Shown here: one piece after another, positions 21,171-32,573 of the stretch
Position numbering within the stretch: position 1 is the first letter of the stretch
Layout of the letters: each line of letters starts with the position of its first letter
Assembly (NCBI GenBank): GCA_963966185.1
Contig: CAWZYM010000197.1
Coordinates: 268,501 to 332,500 of the forward strand
Length of the DNA: 64,000 nucleotides
Origin: Rhabditoides inermis
Taxonomy: Eukaryota; Nematoda; Chromadorea; Rhabditida; Rhabditidae
Direction: 5' to 3'
Position numbers and translations under genes: made by a program
Notes under the pieces: model-generated
Databases searched by the model: none
The model's input: the letters and a program-made list of their open reading frames with translations, nothing else
What the model was told of the DNA's origin: nothing

Positions 21171-21600
21171 TTCTTACCTCATTTGCATATTTCCAAATAT
21201 GGTAATGTTGTATCTCGGTCAGTTTTAATGTTTCTGAGGTGTCCTTTTAAGGTTAGGTTAGTGTAGGGTCGACAAATAAAATTTTCGTTTCTGACCTCAT
21301 TTGCATAATTCCAAATATGGTAATGTTGTATCTCGGTCAATTTTAGTGCTGCTGAGGTATCCTTTTAGGGTAAGGGTACTGTAGGGTCGGTGATTAAATT
21401 TTTGATTAATGACCTCATTTGCATAATTCCAAATATGGTAATGTTGTATCTCGGTCATTTTCAGTGTTACTGGGGTGTCCTTTTAGGGTTAAGCTACTGT
21501 CGGATGGAGAAACAAAATTTTGATGTATGACCTCATTTGCATATTTCCAAATATGGTAATGTTGTATCTTGGTCAGTTTTCATGCTGAAGAGTCCAAACT
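21171..21600 (+). repeat. ~120-bp tandem repeat carrying ATTTGCAT octamers
   Basis: Four units near 21178, 21297, 21415 and 21533 each contain CCTCATTTGCAT followed by TCCAAATATGGTAATG and a TATCTCGGTCA-like block. Related single copies lie near 19780 and 20108. ATTTGCAT is the consensus POU-factor octamer; whether it is used here is unknown. Confidence 0.75.
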
Positions 21601-21744
21601 TCGTATGTGACCTGGAGGCAAGTCAGCGATGTTGTTGTTTGAATGTTTGTCAACAAGTAAACAACTTTGTCAACAGATTTGAAGTTTGTGTTGAAGGTAT
21701 CTAAGATGATGTAGATCAAGAGATGAAGTCAAAAATGTTGTTTA

Positions 21745-22205
21745 CAGACGATGTAAACAAGTAAACAACTTTGTAAACAACCTGAAAATGTGTTTTAAAG
21801 ATGTCAAATGTTTAGTAACATTCTTGGTGTGTTCAAACATGTTGTTTACAAATGTATTGAACAAGTAAACAAAAATGTAAACAACCGGAAAACGTGTTTT
21901 AAAGATGTGTAACGTGTAGTAGACTTAAAGGCGAGTTCAAAAATGTTGTGTACATAAAGGGTAAACAAGTAAACAAATTTGTAAACAACGTTCAATTGTC
22001 TTCATTTTTGATATTTTGTGTTGTAATGTACTTCTTAGTTGGATTACAGGTTTGTGAACAGACTTTAGTTAAGAAATTAGATTTGAGTGATGATTTCAGT
22101 TTTGATGTTTGAGTGGTGAGGCCGCCGAAGGCGGCCCTAGCCCGAGCGGCGCGCCAGCGCCGCTCGGGCTAGTCGCAGCGCCCGCTGCGCCTGGCTGTGC
22201 AAAAT
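21745..22205 (+). repeat. ~460-bp direct duplication (copy 1)
   Basis: This block is essentially identical to 25167-25627. It includes part of the GTAAACA cluster, the CTAG hairpin and the start of the following unit. It marks a recent duplication inside the array. Confidence 0.85.
22137..22172. repeat. CTAG-bounded hairpin
   Basis: The arms CTAGCCCGAGCGGCGC and GCGCCGCTCGGGCTAG pair perfectly around a 4-nt loop, GCCA. A shorter GGCCGCC-GAA-GGCGGCC hairpin precedes it at 22119. T follows the final CTAG. The same structure recurs at 25559-25594. Confidence 0.9.
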
Positions 22206-23915
22206 GCCCTATGGTGTCCGTCCATACATGGCTCCACAAAGGCCACCGATGCATGGATCCGGCTAAATTTGGTATGGCTGCAAAGCCCTCGGTCTGGAGA
22301 TGCTCCCAAAATCTTTATGTTATCATATCTCTCATATCCGCGGAGCTATAAGCTCGAGAAAGTCCGACGAAAAAGCGCGTAATCCGAGAGAGTCAGACAG
22401 AAAACAGGCGAAATAGTGTGTCAGATGAAGAGACGGTTAGGTCGTTGAACGGTTGCATCGAGTAGACCTTACAAGAACGAGTACTGCGAATCGCAGACTT
22501 CAGCTTTCGAGAAACGGTTTCGACGTCACTCCTCTACACTCCCTCACCTACAAATCTGCCCGTAATCTTTTTATAATTCCTCCTGGTTTCCTTTCACGAA
22601 GTGATTTAGTCGAGGCGAGGCGACACCAAACAGTTGTCGCGGGCTGTTCAAGAAAACTAGGCAACCGTGTCAGATCTCCCTTTACTACAACATGCAAATA
22701 GGTGGCCACTACACTTCTTCCAAAATTTGCATCTTTTTGTGACCTCTGACGCCCGCTATCAATTAAATTCCTCTAATCGACGTCGTTTTATTGCCCCGCG
22801 ACGAGAGAGTGTGGCGAGGTGAGAGTGCGCCAGCTGCCAGTCTGTCTGATGTCAGAGAAAAAGACAGTCAATTGTGCAAATGAGCGAGAATGTGTAAAAT
22901 GTGTAAAATGTGCATGTGTAAAATGCCCTATGGTGTCTGTCCATACATCGCTCTACCGCGCCACCCACTACTCCTATCTAGCCAAACGTGACATCGATCC
23001 GATGGTCTCGGTCCCGAGATGCAGGATTCCAATTTTCAGCTCGTTATCTCTCATATCCGCGGAGCTATAAGCTTCAGAAAGTCCGACGAAATAGCGCGTA
23101 ATCAGAGAGAGTCAGACACAAAAGCGGCGAAATAGTGTGACAGATGAAGAGACGGGTCACTGGCAAATCGGGTGCGGCGAGTAGACCTTACAAGAACGAG
23201 TACTGCGAATCGCAGACTTCAGCTATCGAAAAACGGTTTTCACGTCACTCCTCTAAACTCCCTCACCTACAAATCTGCCCGTAATCTTTTTATAAATCTT
23301 CCTGGTTTCCTTTCACGAAGTGATTTAGTCGAGGCGAGGCGACACCAAACAGTTGTCGCGGGCTGTTCAAGAAAACTAGGCAATCGTGTAAGGTCTCCCT
23401 TTACTACAACATGCAAATAGGTGGCCACTACACTTCTACCGAAATTGGCATCTTTTTGTGACCTCTGACGCCTGCAATCAAGTAAATTCCTCTAATCGAC
23501 GTCGTTTTATTGCCCCGCGACGAGAGAGTGTGGCGAGGTGAGAGTGCGCCAGCTGCCAGTCTGTCTGATGTCAGAGAAAGAGACAGTCAATTGTGCAAAT
23601 GAGCGAGAGTATCACCATGCATACGAAACAGCTCACCACACTCCAACAAACTATTTTCTGAGCACATACAATAAAACAATACTATATGCACTCACGTCAT
23701 TCTATATTCAATCATAGAAGTGAGGCGAGGCGAAATACTATGTAACCTCCTTTTCTCATCTCTCTCCTTTACTTATCCCTCTCTTCTCACGTCTCTCTCT
23801 CTCTCTCTCCCTCTCTTCCTCTATCTCTCTCTTATATATTATGATTTTAGATTATTGATAACTATGAAGTCTACTGGGATCTAAAAATAATAATAATTGT
23901 CAACCAGCTGCTCAT

Positions 23916-23983
<68 letters not shown>

Positions 23984-24060
23984 CTCTCGCTCGCTTAAAT
24001 TTTATAATATAAGACCAGTGATAACTATAAAGTATTTTTGTATCTCTAATAAATAAAAAT

Positions 24061-25150
24061 TGTCAACCAGCTACTGATAGGCTTTTACCGCGGAGTGTGC
24101 CGGAGCGCCCTCTATGAGCATACGAGAGAGTGAAAGACCAGAGAGTAGGAGAGAATGCATATCAGTATCAGTGTTCAATATATTATTATAATTACTGATG
24201 TACTGATCGGCTTTGACCGCGGAGGCGCGCGTAGCGTGCCGGAGCGTCCTCTAAAGGCATAGGAGAGAGTGTAATATCAGAGAGTCGGAGATAATTCATA
24301 TCAGTAGCAGTGATCAATGCATTCTTACTATTACGGATCTACTGATATATTTTGACCGCGGAGGCGCGCGGAGCGTGCCGGAGCGCTTTCTATGTGCATA
24401 CGAGAGAGTGAAAGATCAGAAGGTCGGAGAAAATTCATATCAGTAGCAGTGATCAGTGCATTCTTACTGTTACTGATCTACTGATATATTTTGACCGCGG
24501 AGGCGCGCGGAGCGTGCAGGAGCGCTTTCTATGTGCATACGAGAAAGTGAACGATCAGAGAGTCGGAGAAAATTCATATCAGTAGCAGTGATCAATGCAT
24601 TCTTACTATTACTGATCTACTGATATATTTTGACCGCGGAGGCGCGCGGAGCGTGCCGGAGCGCTTTCTATGTGCATACGAGAGAGTGAAAGATCAGAGA
24701 GTCGGAGAAAATTCATATCAGTAGCAGTGATCAATGTATTCTTACTATTACTGATCTACTGATATATTTTGACCGCGGAGGCGCGCGGAGCGTGCCGGAT
24801 CGCTTTCTATGTACATACGAGAGAGTGAAAGATCAGAGAGTCGGAGAAAATTCATATCAGTAGCAGTGATCAATGTTTCATTATAATTACTGATATACTG
24901 ATCGGCTTTGACCGCGGAGGCGCGCGAAGCGTGCCGGAGCGCTTTCTATGTGCATACGAGAAAGTGAAAGATCAGAGAGTCGGAGAAAATGCATATCAGT
25001 AGCAGTGATCAATATATTATTATAATTACTGATCTACTGATCTACTTTGACCGCGGAGGTGCGCGGAGCGTGCCGGAGCGCCCTCTATGTGCATACGAGA
25101 GAGTAAAATATCAGAGAGTCGAAAAAAATGCATATTAGTAGCAGTGATCA
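24061..25150 (+). repeat. 139-bp satellite, array 1 (about 8 units)
   Basis: The landmark GACCGCGGAG recurs at 24215, 24354, 24493, 24632, 24771, 24910 and 25049, exactly 139 bp apart. Each unit carries a hairpin-forming GGCGCGC-nnn-GCGTGCC, an AGAGTCGGAGAAAAT block and an ATCAGTAGCAGTGATCAAT block. A shorter first unit lies at about 24070. Confidence 0.92.
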
Positions 25151-25558
25151 AAATGCATATTAGTAGCAGACGATGTAAACAAGTAAACAACTTTGTAAAC
25201 AACCTGAAAATGTGTTTTAAAGATGTCAAATGTTTAGTAACATTCTTGGTGTGTTCAAACATGTTGTTTACAAATGTATTGAACAAGTAAACAAAAATGT
25301 AAACAACCGGAAAACGTGTTTTAAAGATGTGTAACGTGTAGTAGACTTAAAGGCGAGTTCAAAAATGTTGTGTACATAAAGGGTAAACAAGTAAACAAAT
25401 TTGTAAACAACGTTCAATTGTCTTCATTTTTGATATTTTGTGTTGTAATGTACTTCTTAGTTGGATTACAGGTTTGTGAACAGACTTTAGTTAAGAAATT
25501 AGATTTGAGTGATGATTTCAGTTTTGATGTTTGAGTGGTGAGGCCGCCGAAGGCGGCC

Positions 25559-25594
25559 CTAGCCCGAGCGGCGCGCCAGCGCCGCTCGGGCTAG
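25559..25594. repeat. CTAG-bounded hairpin (duplicate)
   Basis: Same stem and loop as 22137-22172, within the ~460-bp duplication; T follows the final CTAG. Confidence 0.88.
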
Positions 25595-26496
25595 TCGCAG
25601 CGCCCGCTGCGCCTGGCTGTGCAAAATGCCCTATGGTTTCCGTCCGTCCATCGCTCTACCGCGCCACCCACTACTCCTATCTAGCCAAACGTGACATCGA
25701 TCCGATGGTCTCGGTCCCGAGATGCAGGATTCCAATTTTCAGCCCTTTATCTCTCATATCCGCGGAGCTATAAGCTCCAGAAAGTCCGACGAAATAGCGC
25801 GTAATCAGAGAGAGTCAGACACAAAAGCGGCGAAATAGTGTGTGAGGCGAGGAGACGGGTGGGTGGTTGAACGGTTGCATCGAGTAGGCCTTACAAGAAC
25901 GAGTACTGCGAATCGCAGACTCCAGCTTTCGAGAAACGGTTTCGACGTCACTCCTCTACACTCCCTTACCTACAAATCTGCCCGTAATCTTTTTGTAAAT
26001 CTTCCTGGTTTCCTTTCACGAAGTGATTTAGTCGAGGCGAGGCGACACCAAACAGTTGTCGCGGGCTGTTCAAGAAAACTAGGCAATCGTGTAAGGTCTC
26101 CCTTCACTACAACATGTATATAGGTGGCTACTACACTTCTACCAAAATTTGCATCTTTTTGTGACCTCTGACGCCCGCTATCAATTAAATTCCTCTAATC
26201 GACGCCACTTTATTGCCCCGCGACGAGAGAGTGTGGCGAGGTGAGAGTGCACCAGCTGCCAGTCTGTCTGCTGTTAGAGAGTCAATTGTGCAAATGAGCG
26301 AGAACATCACCATGCACTACGAAACAGCTCACCACACTCCAACAAACTGCGCGAATACTATATTCTGAGTAAATACAATAAAACATTACTATATGCACTC
26401 ACGTCATTCTATATTCAATCAGGGAAGTGAGGCGAGGCGAAATACTATGTAAGCTCCTTTTCTCATCCCTCTCCTTTTCTCATCCCTCTTTTTTCG

Positions 26497-26576
<80 letters not shown>

Positions 26577-26639
26577 TTCGTCTTTCTCTCTCTCTCGCTC
26601 TCTCTTTCGTATCTCTCTCTCTCTTATATTTTATAATAT

Positions 26640-28060
26640 TAGACCAGTGATCAGATAGTCTTCGGCTGCATCTCGGAGCGCCCTCCATGCGCATACAAGA
26701 GAGTAAAATATCAGAGAGTAGGAGAAAAAGCATATCAGTAGCAGTGATAAAAAGATTATCATAATTACTGATCTACTGATCGGCTTTGACCGCGGAGGCG
26801 CGCGAAGCGTGCCGGAGCGCCTTCTAGAGCAAAGGAGAGAGAGAGAGAGAAGCGGAGAAACGAAAAATGTAGTTTAGTTATAACATATTTATCACTCATA
26901 TACCGATAGTCTTCGGCTGCATCTCGGAGCGCGAAAATCAAAAATTATCAACCAGCTACTCATAGAGTCGGAGAAAATGCATATCAGCATCAGTGATCAA
27001 TGTATTATTATAATTACTGATCTACTGATCGGCTTTGACCGCGGAGGCGCGCGAAGCGTGCCGGAGCGCTTTCTATGTGCGTACGAGAGAGTAAAAGATC
27101 AGAGAGTAGGAGAGAAGGCATATCAGTATCAGTGATCAGTATATTATTATAATCACTAATCTACTGATCGGCTGTGACCGCGGAGGCGCGCGAAGCGTGC
27201 CGGAGCGCTTGTTATGTGCATACGAAAGAGTAAAAAATCAGAGAAACGGAAAAAAAATGCATATCAGTATCAGTGATCAATGTATTTTTATAGTTACTTA
27301 TCTACTGATCGACTTTGACCGCGGAGGCGCGCGAAGCGTGCCGGAGCGCCTTCTATGTGCATACGAAAAAGTAAAAAATCAGAGAGTCGGAGAAAATGCA
27401 TATCAGCATCAGTGATCAATGTATTATTATAATTACTGATCTACTGATCGGCTTTGACCGCGGAGGCGCGCGAAGCGTGCCGGAGCGCTTTCTATGTGCA
27501 AACAAGAAAATGAAAGATCAGAGAGTCGGAGAAAATGCATATCAGCATCAGTGATCAATGTATTATTATAATTACTGATCTACTGATCGGCTCTGACCGC
27601 GGAGGCGCGCGAAGCGTGCCGGAGCGCTTTCTATGTGCAAACGAGAAAGTGAAAGATCAGAGAGTCGGAGAAAATGGATATCAGTGTCAGTGATCAATGT
27701 ATTTTTATAATTACTGATCTACTGATCGACTTTGACCGCGGAGGCGCGCGAAGCGTGCCGGAGCGCTTTCTATGTGCAAACGAGAAAGTGAAAGATCAGA
27801 GAGTCGGAGAAAATGGATATCAGTGTCAGTGATCAATGTATTTTTATAATTACTGATCTACTGATCGGCTGTGACCGCGGAGGCGCGCGAAGCGTGCCGG
27901 AGTGCCCTCTATGTGCATACAAAAGAGTAAAAAAAAGAGATTCGGAGAAAATGCATATCAGTATCAGTGATCAATGTTTTATTATGATTCCTCATATACT
28001 GATAGACTTTTATCGCTGAGGCGCGCCGAGCGTGCCGGAGCGCCCTCTTTGAGCATAGTA
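26640..28060 (+). repeat. 139-bp satellite, array 2 (about 10 units)
   Basis: GACCGCGGAG recurs at 26788, 27037, 27176, 27317, 27456, 27595, 27734 and 27873, mostly at 139-bp steps, with a partial, disrupted unit near 26880-26990. Most loops in this array read GAA. Array 2 follows a module copy and a TC tract, as array 1 does. Confidence 0.9.
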
Positions 28061-28324
28061 AATATAATATCTGTCGAAAAGCAGAAACTATCAACCAGAT
28101 AGACTTAGACTTGGACACTTTATAAATACTTGATATCACTGAAAATTGAAAAAGATAAGGAAATAAATAAAGATCAGTCATCTAACGAAAGAGTGACAAC
28201 AGCACTTCTAGCACAGCTCCTAATAGCAATTCCAGAGCACATATCAAGTCAATCTATTCATCAATCGATAGATATTTTTCTCCTCTATTTTCTACCTATA
28301 TTTCTAGCGCGCAAAGCGCGCTAG
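28061..28324 (+). mobile_element. Helitron-type 3' terminal segment (copy A)
   Basis: About 260 bp starting TAGTAAATATAA and ending in CTAGCGCGCAAAGCGCGCTAG (28304-28324), followed by T. A close copy lies at 30897-31166 with a GAA loop instead of AAA. Finding the same 3' segment behind two different satellite arrays supports it being an element end. Confidence 0.7.
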
Positions 28325-29208
28325 TCGGGTGTATGTGTAAAATGCCCTATGGTGTCAATCCGTCCGAGTCTCCACAAGGCCCACCGATACTCCTATCTAG
28401 CCAAACGTGACATCGATCGAATGCTCTCGGTCCCGAGATGCAGGATTCCAATTTTCAGCTCGTTATCTCTCATATCCGCGGAGATATAAGCTTCAGAAAG
28501 TCCGACGAAATAGCGCGTAATCAGAGAGAGTCAGACACAAAAGCGGCGAAATAGTGTGTGAGGCGAGGAGACGGGTCACTGACGAATCGGCTGCGGCGAG
28601 TAGACCTTGCAAGAACGAGCACTGCGGATCGCAGACTTCAGCTATCGAAAAACGGTTTCGACGTCACTCCTCTACACTCCCTCACCTACAAATCTGCCCG
28701 TAATCTTTTTATAACTCCTCCTGGTTTCCTTTCACGAAGTGATTTAGTCGAGGCGAGGCGACACCAAACAGTTGTCGCGGGCTGTTCAAGAAAACTAGGC
28801 AATCGTGTAAGGTCTCCCTTCACTACAACATGCATATAGGTGGCCACTACACTTCTACCAAAATTTGCATCTTTTTGTGACCTCTGACGCCCGCTATCAA
28901 TTAAATTCCTCAAATCGACGTCGTTTTATTGCCCCGCGACGAGAGAGTGTGGCGAGGTGAGAGTGCGCCAGCTGCCAGTCTGTCTGCTGTTAGAGAAAGA
29001 GACAGTCAATTGTGCAAATGAGCGAGAACATCACCACGCACTACGAAACAGCTCACCACACTCCAACAAACTGTGCAAATTCTATATTCTGAGCACATAC
29101 AATAAATCAATTCTATATGCACTCACGCCATTGTATGCTCAATCAGGAAAATGAGGCGAGGCGAAATACTTTGTAGTACCACCTCCTTTTCTCATCCCTC
29201 TCTTTTTC

Positions 29209-29249
<41 letters not shown>

Positions 29250-29384
29250 GTCTCTCTCTCTCTCTCTCCCTCTCTTCCTCTCTATATCTCTCTATCTTAT
29301 ATTTTATAATATTAGACCAGTGACAACTAGAAAATTATACTTGGATCTATAATAACTAATAGTTGTCAACCAGCTACTGATAGG

Positions 29385-30895
29385 CTTTTACCGCGGAGTG
29401 TGCCGGAGCGCCTTCTATGTGCATACGAGAGAATAAAAGATCAGAGAGTAGGAGAGAATGCATATCATTATCAGTGATCAATACATGATTATAATTAATG
29501 ATCCACTGATCGTCTTTGACCGCGGAGTCCGGAGTGTGCCGGAGCGCAGTCTGAGTGCATACGAGAGAGTAAAAGATCAGAGAGTAGGAGAGAAGGCATT
29601 TCAGTATCAGTGATTAATATATTATTATAATTACTGATCTACTGATCGTCTTTGACCGCGGAGGCGCGCGAAGCGTGCCGGAGCGCCCTCTATGTGCAAA
29701 CGAAAGAGTAAAAGATCAGAGAGTAGAAGAGATTGCATATCAGTATCAGTGATTAATATATTATTATAATTACTGATCTACTGATCGTCTTTGACCGCGG
29801 AGGCGCGCGAAGCGTGCCGGAGCGCCCTCTATGTGCAAACGAAAGAGTAAAAGATCAGAGAGTAGAAGAGATTGCATATCAGTATCAGTGATTAATAAAT
29901 TATTATATTTACTAATCTACTGATCGGCTTTGACCGCGGAGGCGCGCGAAGAGTGCCGGAGCGCCTTCTATGTGCATACGAAAGAGTAAAAAATCAGAGA
30001 GTCGGTGAAAATGCATATCAGTATCAGTGATCAATGTATTATTATAATTACTGTTCTACTGATCGGCTTTGACCGCGGAGGCACGCGAAGCGTGCCGGAG
30101 CGTTCTCTATGTGCATACGAAAGAGTAAAAAATCAGAGAGTAGAAGAGATTTCATATCAGTATCAGTGATTAATATATTATTATAAATACTGATCTACTG
30201 ATCGGCTTTGACCGCGGAGGTGCGCGAAGAGTGCCGGAGCGCCTTCTATGTGCATACGAAAGAGTAAAAAATCAGAGAGTCGGAGAAAATGCATGTCAGT
30301 ATCAGTATAGGGATGTCAAGTGGGCGGAGCTTTGATGGCACAAATATGCGGCATCTTCCCGCGTTAAACGGAATACACCATTCGACGCGCCGTAAAAAGT
30401 TGTATCTAGTAGTGCCTTCCTTTTGGCGCTGGACCGTGTCATAACCTATTATTTTTGACAAAAATTGATTTGATCCTATGAAAATGACGTCAAAAAGGGG
30501 CGTGGCTTAGCCTTTCTCTGTGAAGTTGTGTGCCGCGCGCGCCCTCAAACCGCGCGCTTTCGATGCGCGTAACGCGGAAATGAAAGAAAACAACTAATTA
30601 AAATGATACTATTTCAAAACTACATATAATTTACTTCATTTTGATATACAGTAAGCACATATCCGTAACACTTGAAAATTCCCCTTGACATCCCTATATC
30701 AGTAGGCTTTTTTTCACCGCGGAGGCGCGCGGTGCGTGCCGGAGCTCCCTTTATGTGCATACGAGAGAGTAAAATATCAGAGTGTGGGAGAAAACGTTTA
30801 TCAGTATCAGTGATCAATATATTATTATAATTACTGATCTACTGATCGGCTTTGACCGCGGAGGCGCGCGAAGCGTGCCGGAGCGCCTTCTATGA
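29385..30895 (+). repeat. 139-bp satellite, array 3 (about 9 units, interrupted)
   Basis: Units continue from about 29390 to 30305 and resume at 30699-30895 after a small insertion. The unit near 30080 has GGCACGC-GAA-GCGTGCC, a stem with full Watson-Crick pairing where most units have one G-T pair. One unit near 29520 lacks most of the hairpin. Confidence 0.88.
30306..30698. mobile_element. TA-flanked MITE inside the satellite
   Basis: The ends are TATAGGGATGTCAAG and CTTGACATCCCTATA, perfect inverted repeats 391 bp apart with TA at both borders. This fits a Tc1/mariner-type non-autonomous element. It has no coding frame and interrupts one 139-bp unit, so it inserted after the array formed. 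Confidence 0.75.
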
Positions 30896-31145
30896 GCATA
30901 GTAAATATAACATCTGTAGAAAAGCAGTCAAGCAGATACTATCAACCAGATAGACTGTGACACTTTCTAATTGTTTAAAATTACTGAACATTAAAAAATA
31001 AGGAAATAAATAAAGATCAGTCATCTACTGGTAGACTGACAACCGCACTTCTAGCACAGCTCCTAATAGCACTTCCACAGCACATATCAAGTCAATCTAT
31101 ATATCAATCGATAGATAATTTTCTCCTCTATTTATACCCATATTT

Positions 31146-31166
31146 CTAGCGCGCGAAGCGCGCTAG
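31146..31166. repeat. CTAG-bounded hairpin with GAA loop
   Basis: CTAGCGCGC-GAA-GCGCGCTAG, perfect 9-bp arms; T follows. It closes the unit that carries satellite array 3. Confidence 0.9.
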
Positions 31167-32530
31167 TCCCCCTTTCGTACTAAAATTTACTATGGTGTCT
31201 GTCTGTCTGTCTGTCCTTCCGGCGAGATATCTCTTTTCAAAGTCTACTCTAACTACTCATTTTTTCTAGAAAGTTTCTTCAATACCTGAGAACGCAAAAT
31301 TCCAAATATCTCGTCAATAGCGATCTCCTAATCATAGTTATCACCTAATCTCTTAACTATGGAGAAAATTTTCAAAATACTTCAATTAGAACGAAATTTG
31401 GAGGGTAGGTGAATCGACCTAGAAAAAGTCGATAGCCGCGATACCAGCTGCCTGTGACCTCATCTTCATGCCCAAATAGGCGAATGTACCCAAAATGCAC
31501 CCAAAATTCATGATCTTCGATTTCTATAAAAATTGAATAGAAGAAACATCACGTATAATAGATTAAAGAAACTGGTTTCCTTTTTTGAAAAGTCACCAAA
31601 TATGGCGAATATGATCGACTTTTCGTACAGGCGAGATAGAGGGTCCAATTTGTAAACTTAAGCTTTTATGAGCAAAAAAACCCTTCTGGCAAAGTTTCAG
31701 ATCGATCGGACTTTGTCTTCATACAGTATTAGACATTTTCTGAGCGCGCGTTACTTGCTGGGGTCGCGCCCACCGGATTGCTCGCTACCAGCAGGCAGGT
31801 CAACCGATCGATATCGAATAGTTGGCATTCGCAATCACTGACCCATATCCACTCAGTTGTGTCTTTTTTGATAGAAGTATGTCTGAATATAACAATAATA
31901 ATGGATTGAGTCAGTTGAAAAAAGACAAAATTTCTATTTTCAACGAACAACTTTGACAAAACGAAACGTTGAAGGTTGAAAGTTAAGTAAAATGTTTCTA
32001 GACGTCAATAGATAGTGTTTTCTAACAATCAAATCAACCTCAAACTGTTTCAAACTTCTTCACACGTGCGCGCAACGTGTTAGGGCGCGCCAGCCGGCTT
32101 CTTTTCTCGAAGTCATTGTAGACGTAATATACAACTATGTACCGCTTCCTTTTTCAGTTGAAACTAAGTTTTGAGTTTATTACTTGTACTTGTACATTGT
32201 ACATATTCAGACTGAAATTCCGCTTTTCGATGCAGTACAGTGTCGAGTGGAAGTGAGGTGAGGTGAGAATCGAGTTCACCTTACATGTCATTTGGCAAGC
32301 ACAGGCGATCAAATTATATTTTCAGAACGTGAGAGAGTAGACAGTAGGGAAAAAAGACAGTAGATAAGAGATTAGTACTTTCTGTTTGAAAAAGTGTTTA
32401 CATAACTGTCTCTCGATAGTCGCAGTGACTACTACAGACGCGAGAATAGAAGAGTACACAGAAGGTGCCATAGTACTGTCTCTAGAAAGTTGTTGTCACC
32501 GATGCAGAGACGTGAGAATAGACAAGAGAA

Positions 32531-32573
<43 letters not shown>

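Larger units (their letters stand above)
19945..22005. repeat. Cluster of about 30 GTAAACA words
   Basis: GTAAACA (or TGTTTAC) occurs about thirty times by eye in 2 kb, often as the double site GTAAACAAGTAAACAA, in two blocks (19945-20760 and 21655-22005). Spacing is irregular and the surrounding bases vary, so this is not a plain tandem repeat. GTAAACA is the core recognised by forkhead factors such as DAF-16/FOXO. The second block recurs at 25167-25410. Confidence 0.85.
22200..29165 (+). repeat. Four copies of a ~750-bp module with a conserved short frame
   Basis: Copies lie at about 22200-22895, 22918-23690, 25625-26460 and 28338-29165. Each has the same order: CCCTATGG start, CCGCGGAG, then a plus-strand frame of about 82 codons (22453-22701, 23172-23420, 25842-26123, 28558-28839) containing TSTANRRLQLS or a close variant and HQTVVAGCSRKLGNRV. 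A TC microsatellite follows three of the four copies. The frame is open in all four despite some substitutions. It matches no family I know and may simply reflect recent copying. Confidence 0.6.

Noticed and set aside
22109..22351. Pro/Ala-rich frame starting MSGEAAEGG
   Set aside because: It runs through the GC-rich hairpin and recurs only with the duplication; no coding support.
24061..30895. Regularly spaced repeats as a possible CRISPR-like array
   Set aside because: The whole 139-bp unit is repeated without unique spacers, and this is an animal genome.
31729..31959. Minus-strand frame near 31.8 kb as a gene
   Set aside because: Lies inside a non-autonomous element, AT-rich, without motif or splice support.
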